Notes: generated by a model not told the origin, from the sequence alone. A stretch of 64,000 nt of DNA from JAEINY01 sp942490535 (GCA_942490535.1 CALNXQ010000001.1:62001-126000), one strand, 5' to 3'. Shown: positions 8,237 to 17,150, counted from the stretch's first letter. A program made the numbers and translations.

Positions 8237-9538
8237 ATGCGCAGGTTTTTTCAAATATATCCCACAGATGCACAACGGCTGAAACGCCAGTTGTGTATTG
8301 CGTCACATAATTGTGGCGTGGGGGTGGTGCTGGATGGGAATAATTTTGATGTGCCCGATTTTATGCCGGCTGCCAGGAAATACGAGTTTATTGCAGGATT
8401 GAAAAATAGGTTTGATTTTTCAGGTGATCTAACTCAATTGCAGGGTTTTCATGATGAGCAGAAGGATTGGTTGTTGGGCTATTTGTCCTATGATGTTAAA
8501 AATCAATTGGAAGATTTGCAGAGCGTGCATCCTGACCGGATTGAATTGCCTGAGCTCTATTTTTTTGTTCCCCGTTATCTGTTTATTAATTATGACGGAA
8601 AGTGGGAAGTGGGTTTTTTGGAAGAAATAGATTCTGAAGTGACCGTCCGCGAATACTTAGAGGATATTGATCAATTAGAGGAGACCGAGTATGATATCCC
8701 GGATGTGAAATTGAATCACCAGGTATCTCATAAGGAATATCTGGAGGCCATTGAAAAAGTGTTGTGGCACATTCAGCGGGGCGATATTTATGAGTTGAAT
8801 TATTGCATGGAGTTTTTTGCCCAGGATGTGCAACTCTCCCCGCAGTTGGTGTATCAACGTTTGAAGGAAATTTCGCCAACGCCTTTCTCAGCTTATATGA
8901 AGTTGCACGATAAATACTTGATGTGTGCTTCTCCGGAACGGTACCTGAAAAAATGCGGTACAAAAGTGATTTCGCAACCCATCAAAGGCACTTCTTCGAG
9001 GGATAACAATCCTATTATTGATAGGGCTAATAAGACCTATTTAGAAAATTCGGAAAAGGAACAAGCAGAGAATATCATGATTGCCGATTTGGTGCGCAAC
9101 GATTTATCGCGCATTGCTACACGTGGGTCCGTGCATCCTGAAGAGTTGTGTGGCATCTATTCTTTCAAACAAGTACACCAGATGATCTCAACCATCTCGG
9201 CACAGTTGCCAACTGATTTTCATTGGGTGGATGCCATTAAAGCCACTTTCCCCATGGGGTCAATGACAGGGGCACCCAAGATCAGTGCCATGCAATTGAT
9301 TGAGGAGTATGAGATGACCAAACGTGGCTTGTACAGTGGGGCCATTGGCTATGTAAGCCCGGAAGGTGATTTTGATTTTAATGTAGTCATTCGCAGTGTG
9401 CTGTATAATCAGAAGAAAAGCTGTTTGTCATACATGGTAGGAGGTGCCATTACCAACCAATCCGATCCCCAAAAGGAATATGAAGAATGTCTGTTGAAAG
9501 CCTCGGCCATCATGAAGGTGTTTAAAATTGAAGATTAA
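8237..9538 (+). CDS. pabB: Aminodeoxychorismate synthase component I
   Basis: A chorismate-binding enzyme of 433 residues that makes 4-amino-4-deoxychorismate for folate synthesis, in the cytoplasm. The conserved C-terminal chorismate-binding fold occupies about residues 165-430 and includes PIKGT at 248-252. The Lys of this motif is the active-site lysine that separates PabB from anthranilate synthase TrpE. A later FPMGSMTGAPK segment is also typical. The N-terminal ~130 residues are shorter and more divergent than in TrpE. No pabA or pabC lies nearby. Its stop overlaps the tilS start by one base (TAATG), so the two genes are translationally coupled. Confidence 0.9.
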   Translation: MRRFFQIYPTDAQRLKRQLCIASHNCGVGVVLDGNNFDVPDFMPAARKYEFIAGLKNRFDFSGDLTQLQGFHDEQKDWLLGYLSYDVKNQLEDLQSVHPDRIELPELYFFVPRYLFINYDGKWEVGFLEEIDSEVTVREYLEDIDQLEETEYDIPDVKLNHQVSHKEYLEAIEKVLWHIQRGDIYELNYCMEFFAQDVQLSPQLVYQRLKEISPTPFSAYMKLHDKYLMCASPERYLKKCGTKVISQPIKGTSSRDNNPIIDRANKTYLENSEKEQAENIMIADLVRNDLSRIATRGSVHPEELCGIYSFKQVHQMISTISAQLPTDFHWVDAIKATFPMGSMTGAPKISAMQLIEEYEMTKRGLYSGAIGYVSPEGDFDFNVVIRSVLYNQKKSCLSYMVGGAITNQSDPQKEYEECLLKASAIMKVFKIED

Positions 9539-10866
9539 TGCAGCAGCTCAAAGTTAATACGGTTCGCCAGGTATTGGAATCACAAATTGGATTGCAGCCT
9601 AACGATCGACTTTTGATAGCTCTGAGTGGTGGTGCTGATTCCATGGCATTGATTCATTTGCTTCATCAGATGCCTTGGCAACTGGAGGCCGCTCATTGTA
9701 ATTTTAATTTGCGGGGGGAAGAGTCAGATAATGATGAAACATTTGTACGCGCGTATTGTGCTTCCAGGAATATAAAGTTGCATGTGATCCATTTTGATAC
9801 GGTTAAAATTGCGCAAGAGCAAGGAGTCTCCATCGAAATGGCGGCTCGTAAGCTTCGCTACCAGTGGTTTGAGCAGTTGCAGCGAGCGCATAACCTGACC
9901 TCTTTGGTGACAGGCCACCATGGAGATGATTCCATTGAAACCTTCTTTTTAAACCTCCTGCGGGGTACGGGTGTGAAGGGCCTTTCTGGAATAAAACACC
10001 GCAATGGAACGGTTATCCGGCCTTTATTGGGATGGTCGCGTCAAGCGATTGAAAGCTATTGTGAGGGGAAGCAAATTGCCTTTCGCAACGATTCATCCAA
10101 TACAGATACCAAGTTTATCCGCAATAAAATACGGCACGAAATCATACCCTTGTTTGAATCGGTCAATCCATCCTTTTTTCACACCATGTTGCATACTATG
10201 GAACACCTCAAAGATGCAGAAGAGATGCTGGAGCATGCCGTTACAATGGCCCGCCATGAAATGGTGGTGGAGGAGCAGGGTCGCCTGTTGATTCCGATTT
10301 CCAAACTGATGGAATACCCACATCACAAATCGATCTTGTTTGAGTTGTTACGACCCTATGGCTTCAATTCGGCGACAGTGAGTGATGTGATCAGTCATTT
10401 GAAGAATGTATCCGGGAAGCAGTTTTTTAGTGAAACACATCGCTTAATCAAAGACCGCTATAATTTGCTGGTGACAGAAATACCGCACCTGGCAGTGGAT
10501 CATTTTTGGGTGGAAGAAGGGGAGACGCAAAAACCGCTGCATTTCACGATTTCAAGCTATGATCGTCCGGAATCATTTCAATTTTCGCGCGACCCTCACT
10601 GCATTCATTTGGACGCTGATCTTCTGGAAATGCCATTGCTCGTGCGCAAGTGGCAACATGGCGACACATTTCAACCCCTGGGCATGAAGGGATTTAAAAA
10701 GATCAGTGATTTCTTTATTGATGCTAAATTCAGTCTCGCCGACAAGGAAGATACCTGGTTAATGGTATCCGGTGAAGACATTGTATGGGTGGTGGGGCAG
10801 CGCATGGATGAGCGCTATAAACTAACAAACCGGACCAAACGGATAGTGGAAATTCGATTAGGCTAA
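9538..10866 (+). CDS. tilS: tRNA(Ile)-lysidine synthetase
   Basis: TilS attaches lysine to the wobble cytidine of the CAU-anticodon tRNA-Ile, changing its decoding from AUG to AUA. The N-type ATP pyrophosphatase PP-loop is SGGADS at residues 30-35. The catalytic domain reaches about residue 220, including the NDSSN segment with RNKIRHEIIP. A linker domain and the C-terminal TilS domain (about 360-442, MKGFKKISDFFID) complete a full-length 442-residue protein. The first base of its ATG is the last base of the pabB stop. Confidence 0.96.
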   Translation: MQQLKVNTVRQVLESQIGLQPNDRLLIALSGGADSMALIHLLHQMPWQLEAAHCNFNLRGEESDNDETFVRAYCASRNIKLHVIHFDTVKIAQEQGVSIEMAARKLRYQWFEQLQRAHNLTSLVTGHHGDDSIETFFLNLLRGTGVKGLSGIKHRNGTVIRPLLGWSRQAIESYCEGKQIAFRNDSSNTDTKFIRNKIRHEIIPLFESVNPSFFHTMLHTMEHLKDAEEMLEHAVTMARHEMVVEEQGRLLIPISKLMEYPHHKSILFELLRPYGFNSATVSDVISHLKNVSGKQFFSETHRLIKDRYNLLVTEIPHLAVDHFWVEEGETQKPLHFTISSYDRPESFQFSRDPHCIHLDADLLEMPLLVRKWQHGDTFQPLGMKGFKKISDFFIDAKFSLADKEDTWLMVSGEDIVWVVGQRMDERYKLTNRTKRIVEIRLG

Positions 10867-10929
10867 TTTTTGAATTGAAAAGCGTGTTAGTGTTTTTTGT
10901 AAAACGCCCTAATCCAGGTTTTCTTTTAT

Positions 10930-10964
10930 AAAAAAACCTGCTACACTCAGTTGAGAATAGCAGG
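10930..10964 (-). terminator. Terminator after ywbE (minus strand)
   Basis: On the minus strand CCTGCTA pairs with TAGCAGG and is followed by seven T. It lies about 45 bases past the ywbE stop and faces the converging tilS unit. Confidence 0.75.
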
Positions 10965-11010
10965 ATTCATGCTGATAAATTCCCTTGAAGGAATTTAATA
11001 AGTTAGCGCA

Positions 11011-11241
11011 CTACAGGCGAATCTCTTTAACGCGACCCTGAAACCCATCTTTAAGGCGTACTTCAATTCCGGCAGGGTGAAACGATCCCTCGGTTATAAT
11101 GTCTTTAACGACTCCCTGTGTGAGTTGACCAGAGTGTTTATCTCTGTTTTGTACAATTGATACCTTGATTCCCGCTTTAATGTACTTCTTGTCTCTTCCG
11201 TCCATCTTCTTAATTATACTGATTGTTGTTTCCCTCTTCAA
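11011..11241 (-). CDS. ywbE: YwbE family protein
   Basis: A small protein of 76 residues belonging to the YwbE (DUF2196) family: it shows the conserved pattern of a short Lys/Arg-rich N-terminus, IKAGIKVSIVQNRDKHSG, a TEG..HPAGIEV segment and a C-terminal GRVKEI. The fold is probably a small beta-barrel. The biochemical role is not established. Family members usually start at MDGRDKK, so the true start may be the ATG at 11205 rather than 11241. A perfect -7 box lies 17 bases before the longer start. Confidence 0.88.
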   Translation of the reverse strand: MKRETTISIIKKMDGRDKKYIKAGIKVSIVQNRDKHSGQLTQGVVKDIITEGSFHPAGIEVRLKDGFQGRVKEIRL

Positions 11242-11257
11242 AGGTTTTTGTAGCCTA

Positions 11258-11265
11258 CAAAAGTA
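11258..11265 (-). promoter_or_regulatory. -7 box before ywbE
   Basis: The minus strand reads TACTTTTG here, an exact TAnnTTTG match placed for transcription of ywbE. Confidence 0.5.
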
Positions 11266-11292
11266 CGCGTCATTTTTTAAAAGACTATGATT

Positions 11293-11549
11293 TTATATTT
11301 TTTTAAGATAATTAATGTGAACGGATCTAATATGTTTGGGAAGAAGCTGTGCGATTCCTTTCAGTTTACTCGTTTCCTTATCTGCAAATTGTTGAGGTGT
11401 TAAATAGCTCTTGATGTGCTACATGAGATTAGTCAATCGTTTCGGTTCAGGTGAGTGTGTTTACTGCGATCAGCTCCCAACGGGCCAAAGTCGTCGTTAC
11501 GGCTTGTGCGGCGCTTTCCTCATCCGGAGCAAGCGTGAGCTGAAACTAC
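11293..11549 (-). other. Gap between ywbE and mnmA with possible coding relics
   Basis: This gap holds no intact gene. On the minus strand, 11293-11418 is a stop-free stretch of 41 codons that reads like a protein C-terminus (SYLTPQQFADKE followed by a Lys-rich end). It is cut upstream by a TAG at 11419-11421. Nearer mnmA, about 11449-11547 is a second short open stretch that is more GC-rich than its surroundings (PDEESAAQAVTTTLARW). They could be decayed remnants of a transposase or integrase, or chance. Confidence 0.3.
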
Positions 11550-12650
11550 TTACAAATTGATACTGCTTTTGATGCTGGTCTGTGAGTCCAGTCTATCCAC
11601 AATTCCACCACCAATTAAGTGATCGCTTTGATAAATAACAATGGACTGACCGGGCATCATGCCCCAGACAGGTGTTTCAAATCTGACCACTAAAGCATTA
11701 TTTTCGATGGAAACGGTACCATTATATCCTGGTACACTGTCAATGCCACGCACACGGATAAATACGTTTCGGTTTTGCCACAGGGTAGTATCGGTGGTTA
11801 TTTGGAAATGAGGCAGCGCGACCTGTGTATCATATAAGGTGTTGCGTGGACCAGTTTGGAGGCGGTTGGTTTTGGGGTCGATGGCCACCACGCATTGGCC
11901 GGCCTCAATACCTTCAATGCCTTTGCGCTGGCCTAAGGTGTAAAAAGGGTAGCCTTTGTGATTGGTTATAATTTGATTGTCCGCGTTAATCACGTCCCCT
12001 GGTTGCAGGGCAAAATGGTCAGATGGTAAAAGATCGGTCAGAAATTCTTTATAGTTGGTACCACTGAGGAAACAAACACCCATGCTTTCTTTTTTGTCGG
12101 CGAAAGTGGTATATCCCAGGGAGCGGGCTAATTCCCTTACCTCTTTTTTGTGCAATTGGCCCAGGGGAAAAATGGCGCGTTCAATGACTTCCTGACTCAG
12201 GTTCCATAAAAAATAGGATTGATCCTTGGCCGGATCCACTCCCTTAACGATGTAGTGGTAATTATCTGTGCATGTTTTCTGAACGTAATGCCCCGTGGAA
12301 ATGTACTGACAATCCAATTGATCGGCCCATTTTAAAAGGTATTTCCATTTTATGGTTTCATTACAGCGGATGCATGGATTGGGGGTTAGACCTTTGAGAT
12401 AGTCATCTACAAAATAGGCAATCACTTCTTTTTCAAAAGCCGCTTTGCAATCAATGGTGTGGTGTGCAATGGCCAATTTGCGGGCCAACTCACGAGCTTC
12501 CTGAATACCCGGCAGCTCTTCATCGGCGTAAGTCAACAGCGTGGCACCAATCACTTCATAGCCTTGTTGCTGCAATAAAACAGCGGCCATGGAACTATCC
12601 ATACCGCCGCTCATGCCTAATAATACTTTTCGTTTTGTGTGGCCCGACAT
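11550..12650 (-). CDS. mnmA: tRNA-specific 2-thiouridylase
   Basis: MnmA introduces the 2-thio group at U34 of tRNA-Lys, -Glu and -Gln, using ATP and a persulfide relay. The PP-loop SGGMDS is at residues 14-19. The catalytic cysteines are both present: Cys93 in NPCIRCN and Cys193 in MGVCFLSG. The C-terminal beta-barrel domains follow and end at residue 366, the usual length. The start ATG at 12650 has a perfect -7 box 29 bases upstream. The gene is separated from tyrA by a 384-base gap containing a periodic repeat array. Confidence 0.95.
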   Translation of the reverse strand: MSGHTKRKVLLGMSGGMDSSMAAVLLQQQGYEVIGATLLTYADEELPGIQEARELARKLAIAHHTIDCKAAFEKEVIAYFVDDYLKGLTPNPCIRCNETIKWKYLLKWADQLDCQYISTGHYVQKTCTDNYHYIVKGVDPAKDQSYFLWNLSQEVIERAIFPLGQLHKKEVRELARSLGYTTFADKKESMGVCFLSGTNYKEFLTDLLPSDHFALQPGDVINADNQIITNHKGYPFYTLGQRKGIEGIEAGQCVVAIDPKTNRLQTGPRNTLYDTQVALPHFQITTDTTLWQNRNVFIRVRGIDSVPGYNGTVSIENNALVVRFETPVWGMMPGQSIVIYQSDHLIGGGIVDRLDSQTSIKSSINL

Positions 12651-12678
12651 ATCTTTTTTTCTTTCCCAGATTCAAGGG

Positions 12679-12686
12679 CAAAGATA
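12679..12686 (-). promoter_or_regulatory. -7 box before mnmA
   Basis: The minus strand reads TATCTTTG, an exact TAnnTTTG match 29 bases before the mnmA ATG. Confidence 0.5.
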
Positions 12687-12790
12687 GTGCTTGTGATAAA
12701 TATAGTTACCCCGGGAAGACAAAGTTTCAGAATTGAAAATAAAGTCACCCGGCAGTTTTTTAGCCCTGTTTCCTGCGATTAGAAAGCGTC

Positions 12791-12996
12791 TTGCAGGATG
12801 CAGCATCAAATTTTCTTGCAAGAATTGCTTCTTGCAAATTGCAGGAGGTTATTTTTTTGGCGAATAATGCTCGCTGCATGGTGCAGGAGTATTTCCTTTG
12901 GAGAGCGCGTATCCCTGCAAGTTGCAGGAGGGTTTTCTTTGTTGAGTAGTGCCTCCTGTAACTTGCGGGAAAGATTTTTTTAGTAGCTCTGCGTCC
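12791..12996. repeat. Array of five degenerate ~41-bp repeats, each with a TGCAnnnTGCA dyad
   Basis: Units begin at 12791, 12832, 12874, 12915 and 12956, so the spacing is 41, 42, 41 and 41 bases. Each unit opens with a short dyad: TGCAGGATGCA, TGCAAATTGCA, TGCATGGTGCA, TGCAAGTTGCA, and a decayed TGTAACTTGCG. Units 2-5 then continue with GGA, a T-rich tract and a GNGTAGTGC-like end. The units are similar but not identical. The period is not a multiple of three, so the array does not encode a peptide repeat. It fills most of the 384-base gap between tyrA and mnmA. Confidence 0.7.
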
Positions 12997-13034
12997 TTCC
13001 GTTGAAAGAGCTTGGCACTGCGCGTTGCCTAACG

Positions 13035-13811
13035 TTATTCTGAGATATTTTCCCGCACATTGGCCAAAAACGCATGCATCCCTTCGGTATCCTTGGTATC
13101 AATTAATGTCAACAGGTGTTTCAATTGATGGCGAATGTTCTCTACTTGTTCATAAGTAAATGGATTAAATAATATTTCGGTGAGCAAATGATCTTCCTCC
13201 GAAAGCAATCCTTTCGCTATGTTCATGTGTTTGGTGAACGTCGTTCCCGGTGCTTTTTGGTGTTTCATGCAAGCTGCAAAAACCAGTGAGGAGGAAAAAG
13301 GGATGGACAACGAGTAGGCAATGGTTTCATCATGGCCAATAAACGTGTACTCATGAATGTTCAAACCCAGAGAGCTGTAAAAATCTTTAAAGAACGCTTT
13401 GCCCATGTGATCGCTTTGCGAAATAATGATGGCATGGTGCAAGCTCAGGTCTTTCAGATTGGCAAATGTAGGGCCGAACATGGGGTGGGTAGAGACATAC
13501 CGACGACCACTGCTCAAATAGAATTCTTTCAATCCGGTTTTAACGGAAGCAATGTCTGAGATGATGCAATCCTGTGGCAGGTAGGGCAGCACTTCTTCAA
13601 AGGCCGCTAAAGTGTATTGCAAGCTTACGGCATTAATGAGTAACTCGGGAGCGAACTCCGTGATTTCGGCTAGCTGAGTGAGGCGTTGGGTATTAAAAAT
13701 ATAGCGCAAACGGGCTTTTTCCGGGTCGTAAATTGCCACTTCGTGTTGCAGACAGAGGGCATCTGTCAACCAGGTTCCCATTTTTCCGGCTCCTAAAATA
13801 CAAATCTTCAT
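13035..13811 (-). CDS. tyrA: Prephenate dehydrogenase
   Basis: TyrA oxidatively decarboxylates prephenate to 4-hydroxyphenylpyruvate, the committed step towards tyrosine. The N-terminal Rossmann motif GAGKMG is at residues 7-12. The conserved HPMFGP motif lies near residue 114 in the catalytic cleft. The C-terminal helical domain ends at residue 258, so this is a short form without an ACT domain. It is the last gene of the operon, 48 bases after aroF. Which nucleotide cofactor it uses (NAD or NADP) cannot be read with confidence. Confidence 0.9.
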   Translation of the reverse strand: MKICILGAGKMGTWLTDALCLQHEVAIYDPEKARLRYIFNTQRLTQLAEITEFAPELLINAVSLQYTLAAFEEVLPYLPQDCIISDIASVKTGLKEFYLSSGRRYVSTHPMFGPTFANLKDLSLHHAIIISQSDHMGKAFFKDFYSSLGLNIHEYTFIGHDETIAYSLSIPFSSSLVFAACMKHQKAPGTTFTKHMNIAKGLLSEEDHLLTEILFNPFTYEQVENIRHQLKHLLTLIDTKDTEGMHAFLANVRENISE

Positions 13812-13859
13812 ACGGTTGTTTTCTGTTTTATCGCGTCATGCATGAGCAGAAGCCCAGGT

Positions 13860-14957
13860 TTATTCCTGGGCTAACTCTTTATTCATAATGATGTTTTGAC
13901 GATTGATCGATTCTTCGTGAATGTGTTCAAATACGCGGATGACAAATTCCGGGCTCAACCCGGCCTCTTCGGCTTTGGCCTTGCGATTGTTCATGATCTC
14001 ATCGTAACGACGGTTTTGGAGAATCGTGATGTTGTTGTCATATTTATATTTACCAATGGCTTCGGAGATCTTCATCCGTGAATTTAGGATTTCCAATAAT
14101 TGATTATCCAGATTATCAATTTTCTCCCGCAGTTCATCGAGGGTGACCCGCGGTGTATCCCCAATTTTTGAGCGGCGAAGGACCAATTTGGAGATGATTT
14201 CAGTCAGCTGTTCAGGTGTCACCTGCTGACGGGCATCACTCCAGGCTTTTTCAGGACAGATGTGCGATTCAATAATCAAGCCATCGAAGTTCAGGTCCAT
14301 GGCTTCCTGCGAAAGGCTATAAATGGACTCACTCTTGCCGGTAATGTGGCTGGGATCGGTAATGATCGGCAGTTCCGGAATGCGACGGCGCAACTCAATG
14401 GGAATGGGCCATTCCGGGTTGTTTCGGAATTCTGTTTTATCGTAGGAGCTGAAACCCCGGTGAATGGCCCCAATGCGTTTAATGCCGGCCCGGTTCACAC
14501 GCTCAATGGCGCCGATCCATAACTCCAGATCTGGATTGACCGGATTCTTAATCAACACCGGCACATCCGATCCGGCCAGCGCATCCGCCACTTCCTGTAC
14601 GGCAAATGGATTGGCGGTGGTACGGGCACCAATCCACAGCATATCTACTCCAAATTTGAGGGCTTCGTAAACGTGGTTGGCGTTGGCAACTTCGACTGCG
14701 ATGTACATGCCGGTTTCTTCCTTCACCTTTTTAAGCCAGGGTAGCCCCTTGGTACCCACGCCTTCGAAAGCGCCTGGTCGGGTACGCGGTTTCCAAATGC
14801 CGGCACGAAAAATCTTAAAGCCTCTTTTCGCCAGAGCATGTGCGGTTGCCAGTGTTTGTTCTTCAGTTTCGGCACTACAAGGGCCTGAGATGACAATGGG
14901 TCTTTTCAATTCCAGGCCCGGTAAGGCCAATGGTAATAAATCTAATTTCTGTTCCAT
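13860..14957 (-). CDS. aroF: DAHP synthase fused to chorismate mutase
   Basis: A bifunctional enzyme. Residues ~15-260 form a KDO8P-synthase-like DAHP synthase that condenses phosphoenolpyruvate with erythrose 4-phosphate; GPCSAE and KPRTRPGAFEG are visible. Residues ~270-355 form an AroQ-type chorismate mutase that makes prephenate (DELREKIDNLDNQLLEIL). The likely start is the ATG at 14957 (MEQKL), 10 bases after the aat stop. The in-frame ATG at 14987 would overlap aat. The fusion places the first shikimate step and the prephenate-forming step in one protein. The mutase domain may also act as a feedback sensor, as in other AroF-Q fusions. Confidence 0.92.
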   Translation of the reverse strand: MEQKLDLLPLALPGLELKRPIVISGPCSAETEEQTLATAHALAKRGFKIFRAGIWKPRTRPGAFEGVGTKGLPWLKKVKEETGMYIAVEVANANHVYEALKFGVDMLWIGARTTANPFAVQEVADALAGSDVPVLIKNPVNPDLELWIGAIERVNRAGIKRIGAIHRGFSSYDKTEFRNNPEWPIPIELRRRIPELPIITDPSHITGKSESIYSLSQEAMDLNFDGLIIESHICPEKAWSDARQQVTPEQLTEIISKLVLRRSKIGDTPRVTLDELREKIDNLDNQLLEILNSRMKISEAIGKYKYDNNITILQNRRYDEIMNNRKAKAEEAGLSPEFVIRVFEHIHEESINRQNIIMNKELAQE

Positions 14958-14967
14958 GGTGGTATGT

Positions 14968-16143
14968 TTATTTTTTATGATTTTCAATGCGTTGCTTAGC
15001 CTCTAAAAGGGCCGTTTCATTCGTGCATAGACTGATGCGAATGTATTGCCGGCCTTTATCCCCAAAAATAAATCCGGGTGTGATAAACACGTTGGTGGCA
15101 TACAGTATTTCATCGGATAATTGACCACTGTTTTCATAATTTGCGGGAATTCTTGCCCACACAAACATGCCTGTCTGTTTCAAATCATAATCGCAATTCA
15201 GCAGATCCATAATTTCATGGACAATCACGCGCCTTTTTCGGTATTCAGCATTGATTTGCTCATACCATTGTTCATCCAAATCCAAAGCTTTGGCGGCTGC
15301 TAGTTGCAAGGGTTTGAACATGCCCGAATCCATATTACTCTTCACCCGAAGAATGTATTGAATGAATAGCGGATTGGACACGGCCATGCCAATGCGCCAA
15401 CCGGCCATGTTATGCGATTTGCTCAAGGAGTTGAGCTCAATGGCAATGTCTTTCGCCCCTTCGATGCTCAGGATGCTGGCCGGTTGATCATTCAGAATAA
15501 AACTATAAGGATTATCATTACAAATGACAATTTGGTGTTTTTTGCCAAAGGCAATCACCCTTTCGAACAAGGCTTTATTCGCATTAGCACCGGTCGGCAT
15601 GTTGGGATAATTAATCCACATGAGTTTCACGTTGGATAGATCCAATTGTTCCAATGCCTCAAAATCGGGCTGCCAATTGTTGGTTTCATCCAAATCATAA
15701 GTGATGGTGTTGGCTTCGGCAATTTTGCTGGCCGATGCATAGGTTGGATAGCCAGGGTTGGGAATCAATACACCATCTCCCGGATTTAAGAAAGCCATGG
15801 AAACGTGCATGATACCTTCTTTTGAACCAATAAGTGGTAACACCTCACTGGTGGCATTGATAGCCACTCCAAAGAACCGCTTGTACCAGCGGCACATGGC
15901 TTCGCGTAACTCGGGGATGCCCACATAGCTCTGATAGCCATGGTTGTCCTGCTGATTACTTTGGATATTTAATTGCGCCAATACTTCCGGTGCAGGTGGT
16001 AGATCCGGGTTACCAATACCCAGATTGATCACCGACTTACCTTCTTTTCGCATTTGCTCCAGTTCCTTCAGCTTAATGGAAAAGTAGTACTCTTCCACCT
16101 GGTTGATGCGGTTGGCTGGTTGTATGTTTGGTGTTGATTTCAT
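14968..16143 (-). CDS. PLP-dependent aminotransferase (aromatic operon)
   Basis: A class I/II fold-type I aminotransferase of 391 residues. The pyridoxal phosphate lysine is in SLSKSHNMAGWRIG, and the family motif NYPNMPTGA is present. Its place between pheA and aroF suggests that it transaminates phenylpyruvate and 4-hydroxyphenylpyruvate to Phe and Tyr, or prephenate to arogenate. Sequence alone does not separate these from aspartate or LL-diaminopimelate aminotransferases. It starts 10 bases after pheA ends. Confidence 0.88.
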   Translation of the reverse strand: MKSTPNIQPANRINQVEEYYFSIKLKELEQMRKEGKSVINLGIGNPDLPPAPEVLAQLNIQSNQQDNHGYQSYVGIPELREAMCRWYKRFFGVAINATSEVLPLIGSKEGIMHVSMAFLNPGDGVLIPNPGYPTYASASKIAEANTITYDLDETNNWQPDFEALEQLDLSNVKLMWINYPNMPTGANANKALFERVIAFGKKHQIVICNDNPYSFILNDQPASILSIEGAKDIAIELNSLSKSHNMAGWRIGMAVSNPLFIQYILRVKSNMDSGMFKPLQLAAAKALDLDEQWYEQINAEYRKRRVIVHEIMDLLNCDYDLKQTGMFVWARIPANYENSGQLSDEILYATNVFITPGFIFGDKGRQYIRISLCTNETALLEAKQRIENHKK

Positions 16144-16153
16144 TTTTTGAGCA

Positions 16154-17053
16154 TTAGATTTCGGCTGTCGAATTTATCTGTATCCCATTTTGGATGGGGT
16201 AGTTTTGTTTTCCTTGGGCATATTCACCCAGTATTTTTAGCTTCCGGCAAAGGGGACGGATGGCATCCAGCGATTGCAAATAGCGATTGTAATCGGTAAA
16301 GGTCACATCCACATAAAACAAGTATTCCCATTCCTGACCCACAATGGGCAGCGATTGAATCTTGGTTAGGTTAATGTTGTAAAAGGCCAGGATGGTCAGA
16401 ATCTTTGATAAACTACCTTCCTCATGAGGCAACGAAAACACCAGCGAGGCCTTGTTCACTTTATTGTGAATCAATAGATCGTCCACTTCCGTTTTACCCT
16501 TGTCGGAAATGATCAGGAAACGGGTGAAATTTTTCTTGTTGGTTTCAATGTTACGAGCCAAAATTTCCAAACCATACATCTCTGCTGCCAGTTCTGAGGC
16601 AATGGCGGCGATACCTTTTATTTTCTTCTCCGCAATAAGCATGGCACTAAGAGCTGTATCCTCTGACTCAATCAATTTGATGTGGGGATACGCCTTGAAA
16701 AATTGCTCGCATTGGGCTAAAGCCATGGGATGGGAATGAACTTCTGAGATATCTTCCAGAGATTGCCCCGGTAGGGCCATTAACTGGTGTTTGATGCGTA
16801 ATTTGTATTCACCAATGATTAACAGGTCTGAATCTTTCAGCATGGTGTAGTTGGGGAGCAATCCCCCAACCAATGTATTTTCAATTGCAATGATGCCATA
16901 CTTCGTCTTGTCTTGTTTCAACGTATCAAACAGTTCCGGAAAGGTCAGGCAGGGAATCACTTCAATGGCTTCTTCAAAGTAGTCTTTGGCAGCAATCTCG
17001 TGATTGGCTCCCGGCCAGCCCTGTATAGCAACGCGTTTTTTGTGTTTACTCAT
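16154..17053 (-). CDS. pheA: Prephenate dehydratase with ACT domain
   Basis: PheA converts prephenate to phenylpyruvate. The dehydratase domain covers about residues 5-185 and ends with NFTRFLII, which contains the catalytic TRF motif. The ACT domain (about 200-280, PHEEGSLSKIL) binds phenylalanine for feedback control, but the usual ESRP motif reads KIQSLP here. It has no fused chorismate mutase because that activity is on AroF. It is the first structural gene of the operon, 20 bases after the U tract of the leader terminator. Confidence 0.93.
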   Translation of the reverse strand: MSKHKKRVAIQGWPGANHEIAAKDYFEEAIEVIPCLTFPELFDTLKQDKTKYGIIAIENTLVGGLLPNYTMLKDSDLLIIGEYKLRIKHQLMALPGQSLEDISEVHSHPMALAQCEQFFKAYPHIKLIESEDTALSAMLIAEKKIKGIAAIASELAAEMYGLEILARNIETNKKNFTRFLIISDKGKTEVDDLLIHNKVNKASLVFSLPHEEGSLSKILTILAFYNINLTKIQSLPIVGQEWEYLFYVDVTFTDYNRYLQSLDAIRPLCRKLKILGEYAQGKQNYPIQNGIQINSTAEI

Positions 17054-17072
17054 AGTTCGTTAAATAATGGTC

Positions 17073-17150
17073 AAAAAAAAACCCGACTCTTTCGAGGCGG
17101 GTTTCATATTTTGTATAGATTTTCAGTTTATAACATATAAGACCCACCTC
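17073..17150 (-). promoter_or_regulatory. pheA attenuator: terminator with mutually exclusive antiterminator
   Basis: On the minus strand the terminator is AAACCCG-c-CTC, a GAAA loop, GAG-t-CGGGTTT, then nine T (plus-strand 17073-17104). Its 5' arm ACCCGCCTC (17094-17102) can instead pair over nine positions (one U-G) with GAGGTGGGT at 17142-17150. That segment overlaps codons 21-24 of the leader peptide gene. Ribosome stalling at the upstream Phe/Tyr codons would free this segment and block the terminator. Completed translation to the stop at 17128 would cover it and allow termination. Confidence 0.88.

Noticed and set aside
12798..12983. Short plus-strand reading frame over the 41-bp array
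   Set aside because: The period is not a multiple of three, so the frame rotates between units, and no start or codon signal supports translation.
14262..15006. Plus-strand frames opposite aroF
   Set aside because: These are antisense shadows; the minus-strand operon has clear enzyme motifs over the whole span.
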